Below, one piece after another: positions 16,876-26,485 of a stretch of DNA of 64,000 nt. How positions within the stretch are numbered: the first letter of the stretch is position 1; every line of letters begins with the position of its first letter. The stretch is from Sphingobium sp. EP60837 (GTDB taxonomy: Bacteria; Pseudomonadota; Alphaproteobacteria; Sphingomonadales; Sphingomonadaceae). Position numbers and translations under genes: made by a program. A model generated the notes under the pieces. The model made no database searches. It was not told the origin of the DNA and saw nothing but the letters and a program-made list of their open reading frames with translations. The stretch lies in the NCBI RefSeq assembly GCF_001658005.1, contig NZ_CP015988.1, positions 62,001 through 126,000 of the forward strand, written 5' to 3'.

Positions 16876-17886
16876 ATGAGCCGTATCGATAATCCCCACA
16901 ATGTTAGCTTGAGGCAGTTGTCCTATTTGCTCGCCCTGGCCGAGCATGGGTCGATCTCCTCGGCGGCCAACGCGCTCAGCATAGCGCAGCCGTCCCTTTC
17001 GGAAAATATCGCTAAGCTCGAAAAGTCCATCAACGCAAAACTGGTGATAAGAGGCGCGCGCGGCATCCAGATGACGGAGGCGGGCCTGACACTGGCAGAG
17101 CGCGGCCGTGAAATCCTGAAGAGCATCGATGAAGTGCTCGACGAGGTGCGCCAGAAAACAGGAGAGCTTCGCGGCCCGTTATCGATCGGGCTTCCGCCAT
17201 CCTTCGGACCGTTCCTAAGCGTTCCTCTCGTTGAGACGATCTGTCATGAACATCCCGACATAAGGTTGCATATCGTCGAGGCCATGTCCGGCGATATTCT
17301 TGATTGGATCAGTTCCGGTCGTGTGAACATCGGATGTGTATATGAGATTTCGGATACCTCGGCCTATTCTTTCGAGCCGCTTCTGACCGAGGAAATCTTC
17401 CTTGCGACCGCGCCTGACAATTGGCCGGGAGAAATTGGTGCGGACGGTTTCGCCCTAACGCCGGTAAGCGCGGAACGGTTGAAGGAACTTCCGATGGTCC
17501 TCACAAGCTCGCTGCATGGCGGCCGAAGACTGCAAGAGCGATTTGCCCGCTCCAGTCACCTGCATCTGAACGTCGTGGCGGAAATCGACTCGCTTGCCCA
17601 GATCGTCGAGATGGTCACCAGGGCGAGCGCCTATACGATGATCGCCCATGGGGCGGTGTTGAGGCAGCTCGCGGAAGGAAAACTGGCGCTTGTTCCCGTC
17701 GAGGAGCCGGTCATCAAGAGGACTTCCTATATCGTACGGTCGCGCACTCGACCGGTATCCTGCGCGTCTGCCATGGTCGAATTCGCTATCAGGCAGATCG
17801 CCTCCGAGATGGTAGATCGCTACCATCTGCGCGCGAGAGTTGAACCGCATTCCCTGTCCCAGCCTGTCGGTAGAAATAAAGGATAG
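16876..17886 (+). CDS. LysR family transcriptional regulator
   Basis: A 336-residue LysR-type regulator. The winged helix-turn-helix spans about residues 10-70 (LRQLSYLLALAEHGSISSAA, then QPSLSENIAKLE), and a periplasmic-binding-like effector domain follows. The ATG at 16876 gives the standard N-terminus; the longer upstream frame would add about 59 unsupported residues. It is divergent from the VOC gene and followed by a convergent MFS gene 72 bases away. It is the only LysR in the window and a candidate controller of the left catabolic genes; the effector is unknown. Confidence 0.92.
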   Translation: MSRIDNPHNVSLRQLSYLLALAEHGSISSAANALSIAQPSLSENIAKLEKSINAKLVIRGARGIQMTEAGLTLAERGREILKSIDEVLDEVRQKTGELRGPLSIGLPPSFGPFLSVPLVETICHEHPDIRLHIVEAMSGDILDWISSGRVNIGCVYEISDTSAYSFEPLLTEEIFLATAPDNWPGEIGADGFALTPVSAERLKELPMVLTSSLHGGRRLQERFARSSHLHLNVVAEIDSLAQIVEMVTRASAYTMIAHGAVLRQLAEGKLALVPVEEPVIKRTSYIVRSRTRPVSCASAMVEFAIRQIASEMVDRYHLRARVEPHSLSQPVGRNKG

Positions 17887-17957
17887 GCGAGGCCTGCCGA
17901 TTGCGCCAGCAGAGGAGCGGTGCTGTCCCCGGCACCCGCACCGCCCTTCAAAAATGA

Positions 17958-19349
17958 TCAGATTTCCTCCACGGTGCTGCCAACTTCTTGATCGAGAAGC
18001 TGGCGAAAGGGCTTCCATATGGAAAAATACAGCACCGCCGCCACGAAGGAGGCTGTTGCCAAGACGATCCGCAATGACTCGCCTACCATTTTGGGGTCGC
18101 CAAAGAAGCGTTCCGTCAGCACTGCCACCATGGTCGGACCGCCGGCATAGCCGATAACCTGAGCGGAAAGCGTGTACAGCGATGACACAAGGCCCTTGAT
18201 CGGCTTCGGCGACACCTGAAGGCATGCATATCCAACAAGCGGAACGCATAGGGTTGCAACAAAAAGAAGTAAGCCGACTACAACGATCACCCCTGTTGCG
18301 GTCGCCGGCATCGGCAGGAACAACGAAATCAGTCCGATGCCTGTGCACGACGCGACACCGACGCGAAGTGAGGCATCCCGATAGCCTTTCTTGATCAGCT
18401 CCTGCGCGACATACGGTCCAGCAAAAAGGCCGCTGACGCTGCAGATTAGTGATACGAGACCGAATTTCAGACCAATTTCCGCAATGCTGATACCGTAAAA
18501 ACGGGCAAGGAAAGTGGGGACCCACGCGGGAATGCAAAGCACAACCATTGCCAGCGCCCCGTTTGCGATAAACATGGGACCATAGAAGCGCAATCTGCGG
18601 CGGACAACGTTTAGGCTTTGCCTGAGGGAGAGGGGAATCTCGGTCTCTTTGTTCTGCGATCCCTGGCGATGCGGCTCTGGAACAGAAAGGAGCAGAGCCA
18701 TGAGAATGGCGCCCGGTATGCCGACGAGGACGAAGGACACCTGCCATGGTTCAAACCCGCGAGCCCAAGACGACGAAGCCGAAAGATCGGTGGCGAAACT
18801 ATAGATGAGGCCCCCTCCCAAGAGGGAAAAGGCGCTACCCAGATAAGAACCCATCGAAAAATAGCTATAAGCACGCGGGCCATATCGCTCGGAGAAAAGG
18901 TCCGGAAGCAAGCCCCAAGCGACAGGGAAGATACAAGCCTCCGCCATGCCGACGCCGAAGCGGGCGAAGAAGAGGTGCCAATATGATGTGGCAAAGCCCA
19001 TAAGTCCGGTACAAATGGACCAAGTACCAACACTGAAAATGAGAATATTGCGTCGGCTAGAAATATCAACGAGACGACCAAATATTGGAACAGCTAAGCA
19101 GTAGGCAGAAACAAAGGCAAATCCCTGCACATAGCTTATTTGCTCATCATTTAATTTAAGTGATGCCTTAATCGGATCGACCAAGAGATTGAGTATTTGC
19201 CGATCTATAAACGACAGGGCCCATGACAAAGTTAGCAGGAAAAGCATGTACCATGCTTGAGGCGAGTCAATTCTCGGCCGCTGCGGAGGGACCGCATGGT
19301 AAGCTTGGATCGGGCCTTTCACGATATTCGAATCTGTGAAGTAGGACAT
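17958..19349 (-). CDS. MFS transporter (spinster-like group)
   Basis: Twelve-helix major facilitator of 463 residues in the inner membrane. The first helix carries SFIDRQILNLLVDPI, typical of MFS permeases common in sphingomonad catabolic clusters, followed by a GRLVD loop 2-3 and a central hydrophilic loop near residue 230. It lies 309 bases downstream of a TonB-dependent receptor on the same strand, suggesting outer- and inner-membrane steps of one uptake route. A decayed relative is at 33340-33770. The substrate is unknown. Confidence 0.9.
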   Translation of the reverse strand: MSYFTDSNIVKGPIQAYHAVPPQRPRIDSPQAWYMLFLLTLSWALSFIDRQILNLLVDPIKASLKLNDEQISYVQGFAFVSAYCLAVPIFGRLVDISSRRNILIFSVGTWSICTGLMGFATSYWHLFFARFGVGMAEACIFPVAWGLLPDLFSERYGPRAYSYFSMGSYLGSAFSLLGGGLIYSFATDLSASSSWARGFEPWQVSFVLVGIPGAILMALLLSVPEPHRQGSQNKETEIPLSLRQSLNVVRRRLRFYGPMFIANGALAMVVLCIPAWVPTFLARFYGISIAEIGLKFGLVSLICSVSGLFAGPYVAQELIKKGYRDASLRVGVASCTGIGLISLFLPMPATATGVIVVVGLLLFVATLCVPLVGYACLQVSPKPIKGLVSSLYTLSAQVIGYAGGPTMVAVLTERFFGDPKMVGESLRIVLATASFVAAVLYFSIWKPFRQLLDQEVGSTVEEI

Positions 19350-19381
19350 TATCGGGCTCTCTATTCCAGGAAGGCACCCAT

Positions 19382-19409
19382 GGCGCTAACCTGGCGCCAG
19401 GTTAGCGCC
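19382..19409. repeat. 28-bp perfect palindrome upstream of the MFS gene
   Basis: Each half is GGCGCTAACCTGGC or its exact reverse complement, with no spacer. It is 33 bases before the MFS start on the minus strand, inside the 309-base spacer after the receptor gene. No T-run follows it on the minus strand, which makes an operator more likely than a terminator. Nothing else is evident in 19410-19658. Confidence 0.7.
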
Positions 19410-19658
19410 GGTATCTGCCCACCTCTCCATGGCGACTTGTGACAGGTGAAGCTAAGCGACCTTCAAACCGGCAATGAACTTCAAGTGAGTTTCTCTCATG
19501 GCCTTAGCGATGTCCCACGCCATTGCACCATCGGCTTGAGGCCGATCTGGAGGTCACCTTTACCGCTCCTTTCGACAGATCAGCAGAGCAGAGCGTTATC
19601 GGTGTTCGCCTTCGCGGATGGCCAAATTCTATGGTGGCGTGGAGCACTCATTCCAACG

Positions 19659-22600
19659 TTAAAACTTAACACGCACTCCAGCCGTGAAGTAACGCCCGAT
19701 AACGTCGTACAACTGTTTGTCCGTGGGCGTCTCGATATTCGTTGCGAACGCCGGTTGGAATACCGGCGGATTCACATCAAACAGGTTCTGAACATTGACG
19801 AAGGCTTGGATACCCGTTCTGACCTCATACTGAACGTTCATATCGACGTAAGTACGATTTGGTGCCTTTATTAGCGGCAACATTTCCGGATGCACAACCT
19901 GTGTTGCTAGGAAACGCTTGTAGGTTCCGGTAAATCGTTCAGCAAAAGAGATGGAAAATGGACCGCGGATGTATTCCTGCGTCAGGGTGCCGCGCCATTT
20001 TGGCAGGCCGCCTCGGCCCACTTCTCCCGCGCCGGCACCGATGACGCCTTGAATTCGACCCGCGCGATGTACAACCGGTGCTCCGGAGGCTTCTGTGTCA
20101 TAAGCGTCAAGATAATTGATGAATGCGCGCAATGACAAATCTCCGCCCACCGATGGCAGCAGTGCATCGAGCGATGTCCGATATCCAATTTCGAGATCGA
20201 CACCCTTCGTCGTTAAGGAAGCCAGATTCAACGTATAGAGGTTAATCTGTGTCGCGCGAGCATCGGGGGCGGGGCGAATGATCTGATCACAGACCTGCGC
20301 GGTGCGGTTATTGAAGCAGTCAGCAAGAATGCCGACGGCGTTCGTTCCTTGGAACGCATCCTTGATTTTAATGCGGTATGCGTCGGCAGAAATAGTCAGG
20401 CCGGGAATGGCTTGTGGAGTCAACACCATCCCGAGAACCAGCGTGTTGGCCTTCTCGGGCTTGAGATTGGGATTGCCGGCGGTGTTGATCAGCAGCGAAT
20501 AGCTGTTCCCGGGGCTCGGGAGAAACGGATCGGTGACGTTTGTAGTGGCAATATTTGCGCCTGCAAACAGATTGAACAAGCTTGGAGCCGCGATGTCACG
20601 CGAGAAAGTGCCACGGAAGCGTAAGTCGCGGATCGGCGACCAAGTCGCGCCAATCTTCCAAGTCTTTTCGCCACCGCTGGTCCGATAGTGGGTGTAGCGG
20701 CCGGCAAGGTTGAGTTCGAGGCTTTCTGCGAACGGCTGTTCCTTGAGCAACGGAACGAGTAGTTCCGCATAAGCTTCCTTCACCGTCTGTCTGCCCGATG
20801 CTGTTCCGACATTCGTAACCAGGAACGGTAGCGGGTTGGCCGGAACACCACGGATCAGGTCATCGGTGGGCGTTGTTATGTTGCCCAAGCCAAAATATGC
20901 GATTTTTCGAGCCTCGCCCTCTGATCCCGAAAGTCCGGCGAAGATATCTGGCTGCGCATTGGTTGTTTGGCGCAATTTCTGCGTCCGATATTCGACGCCG
21001 AAAGCGAGAGAAACCGGCCCGGCCGGTAGGTCAAACAAATCACCATGCACGTTCGCGTTGACGTATTGCATCTCGCTAACCACGCTCGATACGGAATTTT
21101 GCCGAACGAAATCAAACGACTCTTTGCTGATATTGCCTTCACCAAGGACGTTCATGGGCACGCAATTGGAGAGACCGGCTTGATTCGCGAAGGTCGGGCT
21201 GCGCAGCAGCACTCCACAAACCACGCGCCCGGTCGACGGGTCGCGCACCGCATCGACTGCCGCGAAGAAGCGTCTGGAGTCAAACTCGTTCGCTGCGACC
21301 CGCAATTTTGAACGGCCCGCTACATAGTTAACGTCCCATTTCCAGGAGCCTGTCAGATCGCCCTTGATCGCCGCTTGGCCCATATAAAACGTGGTGGTCG
21401 ATCGCTGGGTCATCAGCGGGATGTCGTCGAAAAGCCGTCCGAGCGTGAAACTCCCCGGCATGCCGTTGGCCGTCGTAGCGGGCAGCAGTGCCGCTACTGC
21501 GGGATCGAGGAACGCATTGTCTCGATAGATGGTGGTGAGCCGGTTGCCGCCGCGGTGGCTTTCTACCGTCGTGTTGCCTGCCGTGGCGCTGTGCGCAAAT
21601 ACGCCCTGGACGTAAGCTTCGACAGAATCACTTAGGTCGACGGTCACACGGGCAAATGCCTGATCAGTCTTGAGACGACCCGAAATGGGCGTGGTGTCGG
21701 CGCGGCCCCACACGCCCCCGCTTCCTCCGCTCATCTGGTTTCCGACAATCGGGCTGCCGCTTAGGAATGGAACAAGCGATCCGTCGGGACCGAACTGGAC
21801 ACAGTTGACAACAGTTGGCCCACAAGCGGAAAGCGGCGCTAATGTGCCGGGGCTCACGCCCGTAACCAGACCTCCATAAGCTAGGTCAGCAGAACGGCCG
21901 TTCGGTATTGGTCTAAAAGGACTGCCAACTGTGCCATTGCCGCCCGTTATCGGCGAGTAAGGAGCCCAACTCCGCTTGAACAGGTTATCAACACCGTCAT
22001 TATTAAAATGTTCATAGCTAGCAAGGAGATGAATGCTTTCCCCGACTGGAATGCCAACCGCCGCTCCATACCGATAAGAGAATGCATCGCCTTTGTCCGA
22101 GATGCCCGCTTGAAGCACGCTCTTGAGACCAGTGAACTTCTGGTCCAGGACAAAGTTCACCACTCCGCTGACGGCATCTGAACCATAGGCCGCAGAAGCA
22201 CCGCCGGTAACCACATCGACGCGACTGATCAGAAGTTGCGGCAACACGTTGACGTCCACTGCGTTGGTGTTGGACGTCGGCGGCACGCGGTTGCCATCGA
22301 GGAGGACGAGAACACGGTTGGTGCCCAAATTACGCAGGTTGAGGTAATTACCCATAGCCGGTTGGGTTGCAGAGAAAGTCGTCGTGGTGGACTGACTCTG
22401 GGATCCAGAAAAGACCGGCAGCTTATTTAGAGCGTCGGGAATGCTGCTCGGCGCTGATTGAGCTAGCGATTCGGCACTTACCACAGTCACCGGTGTCGGT
22501 GCTTGAGAACCGTCCCGGACAAGGCGCGAACCGGTTACGACGATGTTGGAGACGCCGGCCGCTTCATCGGGGGCCTCTTGCTCTTGAAAGGCCACAGGCG

Positions 22601-22712
22601 CCTCAGAAAGAGGCGAGGAAGTCGGCACTTGTTCCTGTGCGTAGGCCGAACCAGCGATAAGGGCCAAACTCATTAACGTTAGACCACAGCTATACTTGCA
22701 AACTTTCGCCAC
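19659..22712 (-). CDS. TonB-dependent outer-membrane receptor
   Basis: A 1017-residue receptor. Residues 1-25 form a signal peptide ending AYAQ. A TonB-box-like VVTGSR is at about 57-62, and the plug domain follows with LRNLGTNRVLVLLDGNRVPP and GGASAAYGSDAVSGVVNF. A long beta-barrel ends in Phe (VRVKF), as outer-membrane proteins do. Translation starts at GTG 22712 behind GGGAGGA. It acts in energy-dependent uptake; in sphingomonads such receptors often sit beside catabolic genes for aromatics or other carbon sources. The MFS gene follows on the same strand. The ligand is not inferable. Confidence 0.95.
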   Translation of the reverse strand: MAKVCKYSCGLTLMSLALIAGSAYAQEQVPTSSPLSEAPVAFQEQEAPDEAAGVSNIVVTGSRLVRDGSQAPTPVTVVSAESLAQSAPSSIPDALNKLPVFSGSQSQSTTTTFSATQPAMGNYLNLRNLGTNRVLVLLDGNRVPPTSNTNAVDVNVLPQLLISRVDVVTGGASAAYGSDAVSGVVNFVLDQKFTGLKSVLQAGISDKGDAFSYRYGAAVGIPVGESIHLLASYEHFNNDGVDNLFKRSWAPYSPITGGNGTVGSPFRPIPNGRSADLAYGGLVTGVSPGTLAPLSACGPTVVNCVQFGPDGSLVPFLSGSPIVGNQMSGGSGGVWGRADTTPISGRLKTDQAFARVTVDLSDSVEAYVQGVFAHSATAGNTTVESHRGGNRLTTIYRDNAFLDPAVAALLPATTANGMPGSFTLGRLFDDIPLMTQRSTTTFYMGQAAIKGDLTGSWKWDVNYVAGRSKLRVAANEFDSRRFFAAVDAVRDPSTGRVVCGVLLRSPTFANQAGLSNCVPMNVLGEGNISKESFDFVRQNSVSSVVSEMQYVNANVHGDLFDLPAGPVSLAFGVEYRTQKLRQTTNAQPDIFAGLSGSEGEARKIAYFGLGNITTPTDDLIRGVPANPLPFLVTNVGTASGRQTVKEAYAELLVPLLKEQPFAESLELNLAGRYTHYRTSGGEKTWKIGATWSPIRDLRFRGTFSRDIAAPSLFNLFAGANIATTNVTDPFLPSPGNSYSLLINTAGNPNLKPEKANTLVLGMVLTPQAIPGLTISADAYRIKIKDAFQGTNAVGILADCFNNRTAQVCDQIIRPAPDARATQINLYTLNLASLTTKGVDLEIGYRTSLDALLPSVGGDLSLRAFINYLDAYDTEASGAPVVHRAGRIQGVIGAGAGEVGRGGLPKWRGTLTQEYIRGPFSISFAERFTGTYKRFLATQVVHPEMLPLIKAPNRTYVDMNVQYEVRTGIQAFVNVQNLFDVNPPVFQPAFATNIETPTDKQLYDVIGRYFTAGVRVKF

Positions 22713-24109
22713 CGCTAATCCTCCCTGTATGTATAATTAGAACTTTGCCGTAACGCCTACCCATTGAAGCGGGGGCTGAAACTCGGCAGGGCTTAAATGG
22801 AGACACCGACAGACGGTTATTGTCGCTAGCCATATTCGTCAGATCATCGACAATAAATTGATTTCGTATTTTCAACCTCCGGCAATTGCGTCGGGTGAAC
22901 TGGACAACATTATTGCTTTCTGGCGATCTGCGTGGAGTGGACCATCTGCGCCACTGGTGAAATCAAAAGCGCAGTCGGCGGACTTGTATTCAGCATCGAA
23001 CTCGACGCCCTTGCCCGTCGCCGAATCCGCATTGCGGGCAGACGTAATGTGGCTCGTGTTACTCTGATGGAGAAACTGGGCCTGGACATCTTTATACTTG
23101 TAGATGGAAGCTGCGAGTTGGTGCGCAGCGAACGATTAGAGCCGAAGTCACCATCAGCGCGATCCCCAGCGCCGCAAGTATTGGCAACAGAAGGGAACAT
23201 CCTGTAAGTTCCGGGATTTCCGCTGGGCAGTGACAACGAGGAAAGCCAGGCCTTCCATTTGCCTTTGCGCCTGCTCATTAGCAGACGAGGGATCATGCTC
23301 CACCGTGTTGAATTCACAGTGGTGGAGGTCAGCTTCGCCGCGGTCATCGCAATGATACCCGCGGATACAAATAAGCTTCGCATGACCTAATCCTCTTAAA
23401 GTTCCGCTAGGGCCGCCAGCGAATGCCATATAATGGCATTCGTTCTTCACCGCAAGCTTGAAGCGTTGTGCCTCCTGCCGGCTCAAAGGCACGGCATCCC
23501 GATCCTTCTCCTGGAGTTTGCTGAATTCCCATCCGCCTGCGCCCGCGCAGACGCGCGGGCGTCGCGGCATCGCTGCCACTCCCGCCACCATAACCTCCGC
23601 CGAAGCCAGTAGCCGGCGCCCCGGGTCGCACTCCTCGTAATCCCGCCGATCGCATCAGCCCCCCCCGCCGCGGCGCCCAAGTCGTCACGCTCGATAGACC
23701 TCGGCACCGGACGTCGCGGGGGCGGGTGGCACCCTGTGGCAAATCGGAAACGATGGCCGACGACGCACCGATTGGCTCTCACGACAGGCATCAGTTGACC
23801 GCGCAATATAGTCTAATCAAATAGGACTTGATGAAGCCGCCCAAGCGGTTGCTGCCGTGCGCTTTAGTTACCTGACGGAGAGCGAATACCCAGCGCCCGG
23901 CCCCCGGCATTGAAGGACACCGATATGAGCAAGAATCGCAGGTCATTCGGTGATCAAGTCATGGGGGCATGCCTCCTTGACTTGAAGCGCAGATTCGCCG
24001 AACGAACTCCAATAATATTTTCCGTTTCCTCCATATGTTCGGAGGTTACGGCGCAAGCAAGTCAAACTTCTGTTTGGACGATCGCAGCCCGCGGCTCAAT
24101 CGGGCCTGT
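22713..24109. other. 1.4-kb region without an intact gene; possible decayed coding traces
   Basis: No intact gene found. On the minus strand at 23383 a start with AAGAGGATTAGG before it opens a signal-peptide-like MRSLFVSAGIIAMTAA. Protein-like stretches then alternate between frames down to a stop near 22876 (for example the tail ADCAFDFTSGADG). This pattern could be a gene broken by several frameshifts, but I recognise no family. The receptor promoter is expected next to 22713. The rest is featureless to me. Confidence 0.3.
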
Positions 24110-25117
24110 TCAGATTTCAAGATCATAGACCCGCGCGGCTGTACCGCGGTAGAGTGCCGTTTTCTCGTCCTCGGTAGCGTTGCGCGTAATGAGCTTGTAG
24201 GCATTCCAGATCGGAACAAAGCCGCCAGTGCGGCTGTCCGGTGGAAAGTTGCTTTCCATCATACACCGATCAGCGCCAAAGGCTTCGATCGCGGTTTCTA
24301 CATATGGCCGCCAAGCTTCGGCAAGAACGCTCGATCCGACGACGTCTTCCCTGAGTTCGAATTCGAGGCCCCAATGAGGCATCCCCATTCCGCCAACCTT
24401 GCAGTAGACATTCGGCCGACGTGCCAGTTCACGTAGGGAGGCGCTCCAGCTTTGGAAAAGCTCGACCCTTTCATCGGCTGTCATGTCAATTCCCACGGCG
24501 GTTCCCATGTGATTAAGAACAAACCGCAAGTTCGGGAACTTGTCGACGAAGCCGGTAAGCGTCGGTAATAGAGGATCGAACACCGCCGTGTCGAAAACTA
24601 GACCACGTTTATCGACCTCAGCAAGACCCAGCGGGAAGCCGGTAGTGTCCATGACGCCCATTGGAGGGCGGCCGCTCATAAAATATCTGTAAGGACGCTC
24701 GTCGGGGTAATCCATGGTGATGTGGCGCACGCCGCGAAAGCGCTCTGGCGCGAGATTGATGCATCGGTCAAGCAGTTCACCAACCTGTGCGCCGAGAGTG
24801 AGATTGGCGTGACCAACAATCCCGTGATTGACCTTACACGGACCGTAGATACCACTGGCTGACATGGCAGCAATGCCGTTGGCGAACTCGACCTCCCCGA
24901 GGGGGCGAAGCAGTTCCGGACCGTCTGCGCGGATAAATGCCTGCGTTTCACAGTAGATGGATGCGATGATGTTGTGTCCACCCGCCACATCGAAAAGATA
25001 TTCTTCGAGCATGTAGCGGTTGCCGGGGCGATCGAAGAGGTGGAAGTGGCTGTCGATGATCGCCAGCTCAGGCTCCAAAATGGGCTCATCACGGCCATCC
25101 AGTCGTTTATTTCGCAT
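24110..25117 (-). CDS. Amidohydrolase_2 family metal-dependent hydrolase
   Basis: A 335-residue paralogue of 5418-6473. The metal motif is IIDSHFHLFD (HxH), the barrel His lies in LNHMGT and the Asp in SNFPPD; the internal stretch GEVEFANGIAAMSASGIYG is nearly shared with the first copy. The ATG at 25117 is 8 bases after the cupin stop, so the two are one transcription unit. Lactonase or decarboxylase activity on a ring-derived acid is the family expectation. An N-terminal relic of a third copy lies before the MFS gene at 40.4 kb. Confidence 0.9.
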   Translation of the reverse strand: MRNKRLDGRDEPILEPELAIIDSHFHLFDRPGNRYMLEEYLFDVAGGHNIIASIYCETQAFIRADGPELLRPLGEVEFANGIAAMSASGIYGPCKVNHGIVGHANLTLGAQVGELLDRCINLAPERFRGVRHITMDYPDERPYRYFMSGRPPMGVMDTTGFPLGLAEVDKRGLVFDTAVFDPLLPTLTGFVDKFPNLRFVLNHMGTAVGIDMTADERVELFQSWSASLRELARRPNVYCKVGGMGMPHWGLEFELREDVVGSSVLAEAWRPYVETAIEAFGADRCMMESNFPPDSRTGGFVPIWNAYKLITRNATEDEKTALYRGTAARVYDLEI

Positions 25118-25125
25118 GGGTCAGC

Positions 25126-25527
25126 TCACAGATCGGGGTTAAACTGCGCATCAGCGACCGGTTCGAGCCAATCAACGGCTTTGCCATTCTCTGCCTCGGT
25201 CACCGCAATATGCGTCATTGCAGTGTGGGCACCTGCACCATGCCAGTGCTTTTCACCAGCCTTGATCCACACAACATCACCTGCACTAACTTCTTGCACG
25301 GAATCGTTCCAACTGGCGACGCGCCCGTGCCCGGATGTGATGATCAGGAGCTGTCCGTAGGGATGCTGGTGCCAGCGTGTGCGCGCGCCTGGCTCGAAAG
25401 TGACATAGCCGGACATCAATCGAGATGGTAGTTCGGAAGTATGGATCGGATCTCTACGGACGCGCCCGGTGAAATTTTCCTCGGTGCCATATGAGGACGG
25501 ACGCGATCCATTGCGCATAATTTCCAT
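25126..25527 (-). CDS. Cupin-domain protein, (R)-mandelonitrile lyase-like
   Basis: A 133-residue single-domain cupin. The first cupin motif is visible as GARTRWHQHPYGQ, followed by GDVVWIKAGEKHWHGA, which supplies further metal-binding His residues. The start ATG 25527 (MEIMRNGS) matches the usual beginning of this family; a longer frame from TTG 25599 is unlikely. It precedes the amidohydrolase by 8 bases. Members include manganese hydroxynitrile lyases, but most are uncharacterised, so the activity here is open. Confidence 0.88.
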   Translation of the reverse strand: MEIMRNGSRPSSYGTEENFTGRVRRDPIHTSELPSRLMSGYVTFEPGARTRWHQHPYGQLLIITSGHGRVASWNDSVQEVSAGDVVWIKAGEKHWHGAGAHTAMTHIAVTEAENGKAVDWLEPVADAQFNPDL

Positions 25528-26485
25528 AGTGCTGTTACTCGCAAGTTGGTGCGGTGGATTGATCTGTAAGCCAGCGCTCAAGCCTTCTTCGCGAGGCAAG
25601 AAACGCGGGACGTGAATCGATGATCAGCCTATCTAGAGCTTAGAGCAAGGAATCTCGTCATTTGCAATACGCTGAATGGCGATAGCCTGGGAGCATACGC
25701 TGGCCCGGGGCAAGAAAGAACGGCAAGCCGAAACTGTCGCCGGGAGAGCCTCAGCGCTCACGCTCTGGTTAAATCAAGCGGCGACGGTGATTGAGCAGGA
25801 GTGTGACTGAGACGGGTGACGATGTACCGTCAGCCGAAGAGCAGAGCGCAGGAGCTGGGAAACTGGACAGGGTCGACGAGAGCATTGCAGAAACGGCGCG
25901 CATTTGTGACGCTGTTTCGCAGTTCAATTGATTGCGTAAGGATGCTCTGGTGGCCGATATATCGCAGCAGCCCTAAGGCGCGCGATCGCAGTATAGTCAC
26001 CTGCACCGGGGTTGGCCTGCTCGGTAAGTCGGATGAACTTGGCGCTCATTTGCGGATAGCCCAAGAAATAAGGCATAACGGAAGACGAGATGCGCGGGAC
26101 GGTTGTCCAGTTCGCGATCGACGCGGGACGGGCAACGGGCCTCGCTTTCGGCGGGCCGCTTACCCGCTATCGTTAAATAAGAGCTGACGATCATCATCAT
26201 AAAAGCGCGAAAGCCTTCCCGCCGGCAAGTCTAGCCGGCACTTGCATCGCCAGCGGAATTCCATTAGAAAATAATATAGATCATGCCCGCCGGGAAGGTT
26301 CGGTAACGCCGTGGGGGATCGCGACACACGGCTTTAGGTCGCCGTCTCGACATAATTTCCCTGTCAACTGCAATTTTCCATAATAGATCAAACGTTCGAA
26401 CAAAGTCGGACGGTGCATCTATCAAGTTTTTTTCGATCAACCAGTATGTCGAATAGCTGGCTCAAGGAGAGGATGAGATTACAAT
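25528..26485. other. Spacer of about 960 bases, no supportable gene
   Basis: No intact coding region. Two short protein-like stretches on the plus strand (about 25805-25930 and 26080-26175) are interrupted by stops and match nothing I know. An inverted repeat GCAAGT/ACTTGC with a 9-base spacer lies near 26224-26244. Promoters for the flanking divergent genes are expected here. Confidence 0.35.

Noticed and set aside
25816..26187. Open frame of 123 codons in the spacer before the MFS gene
   Set aside because: Arg-rich composition, no ribosome site, and another frame of the same bases looks more protein-like but is interrupted.
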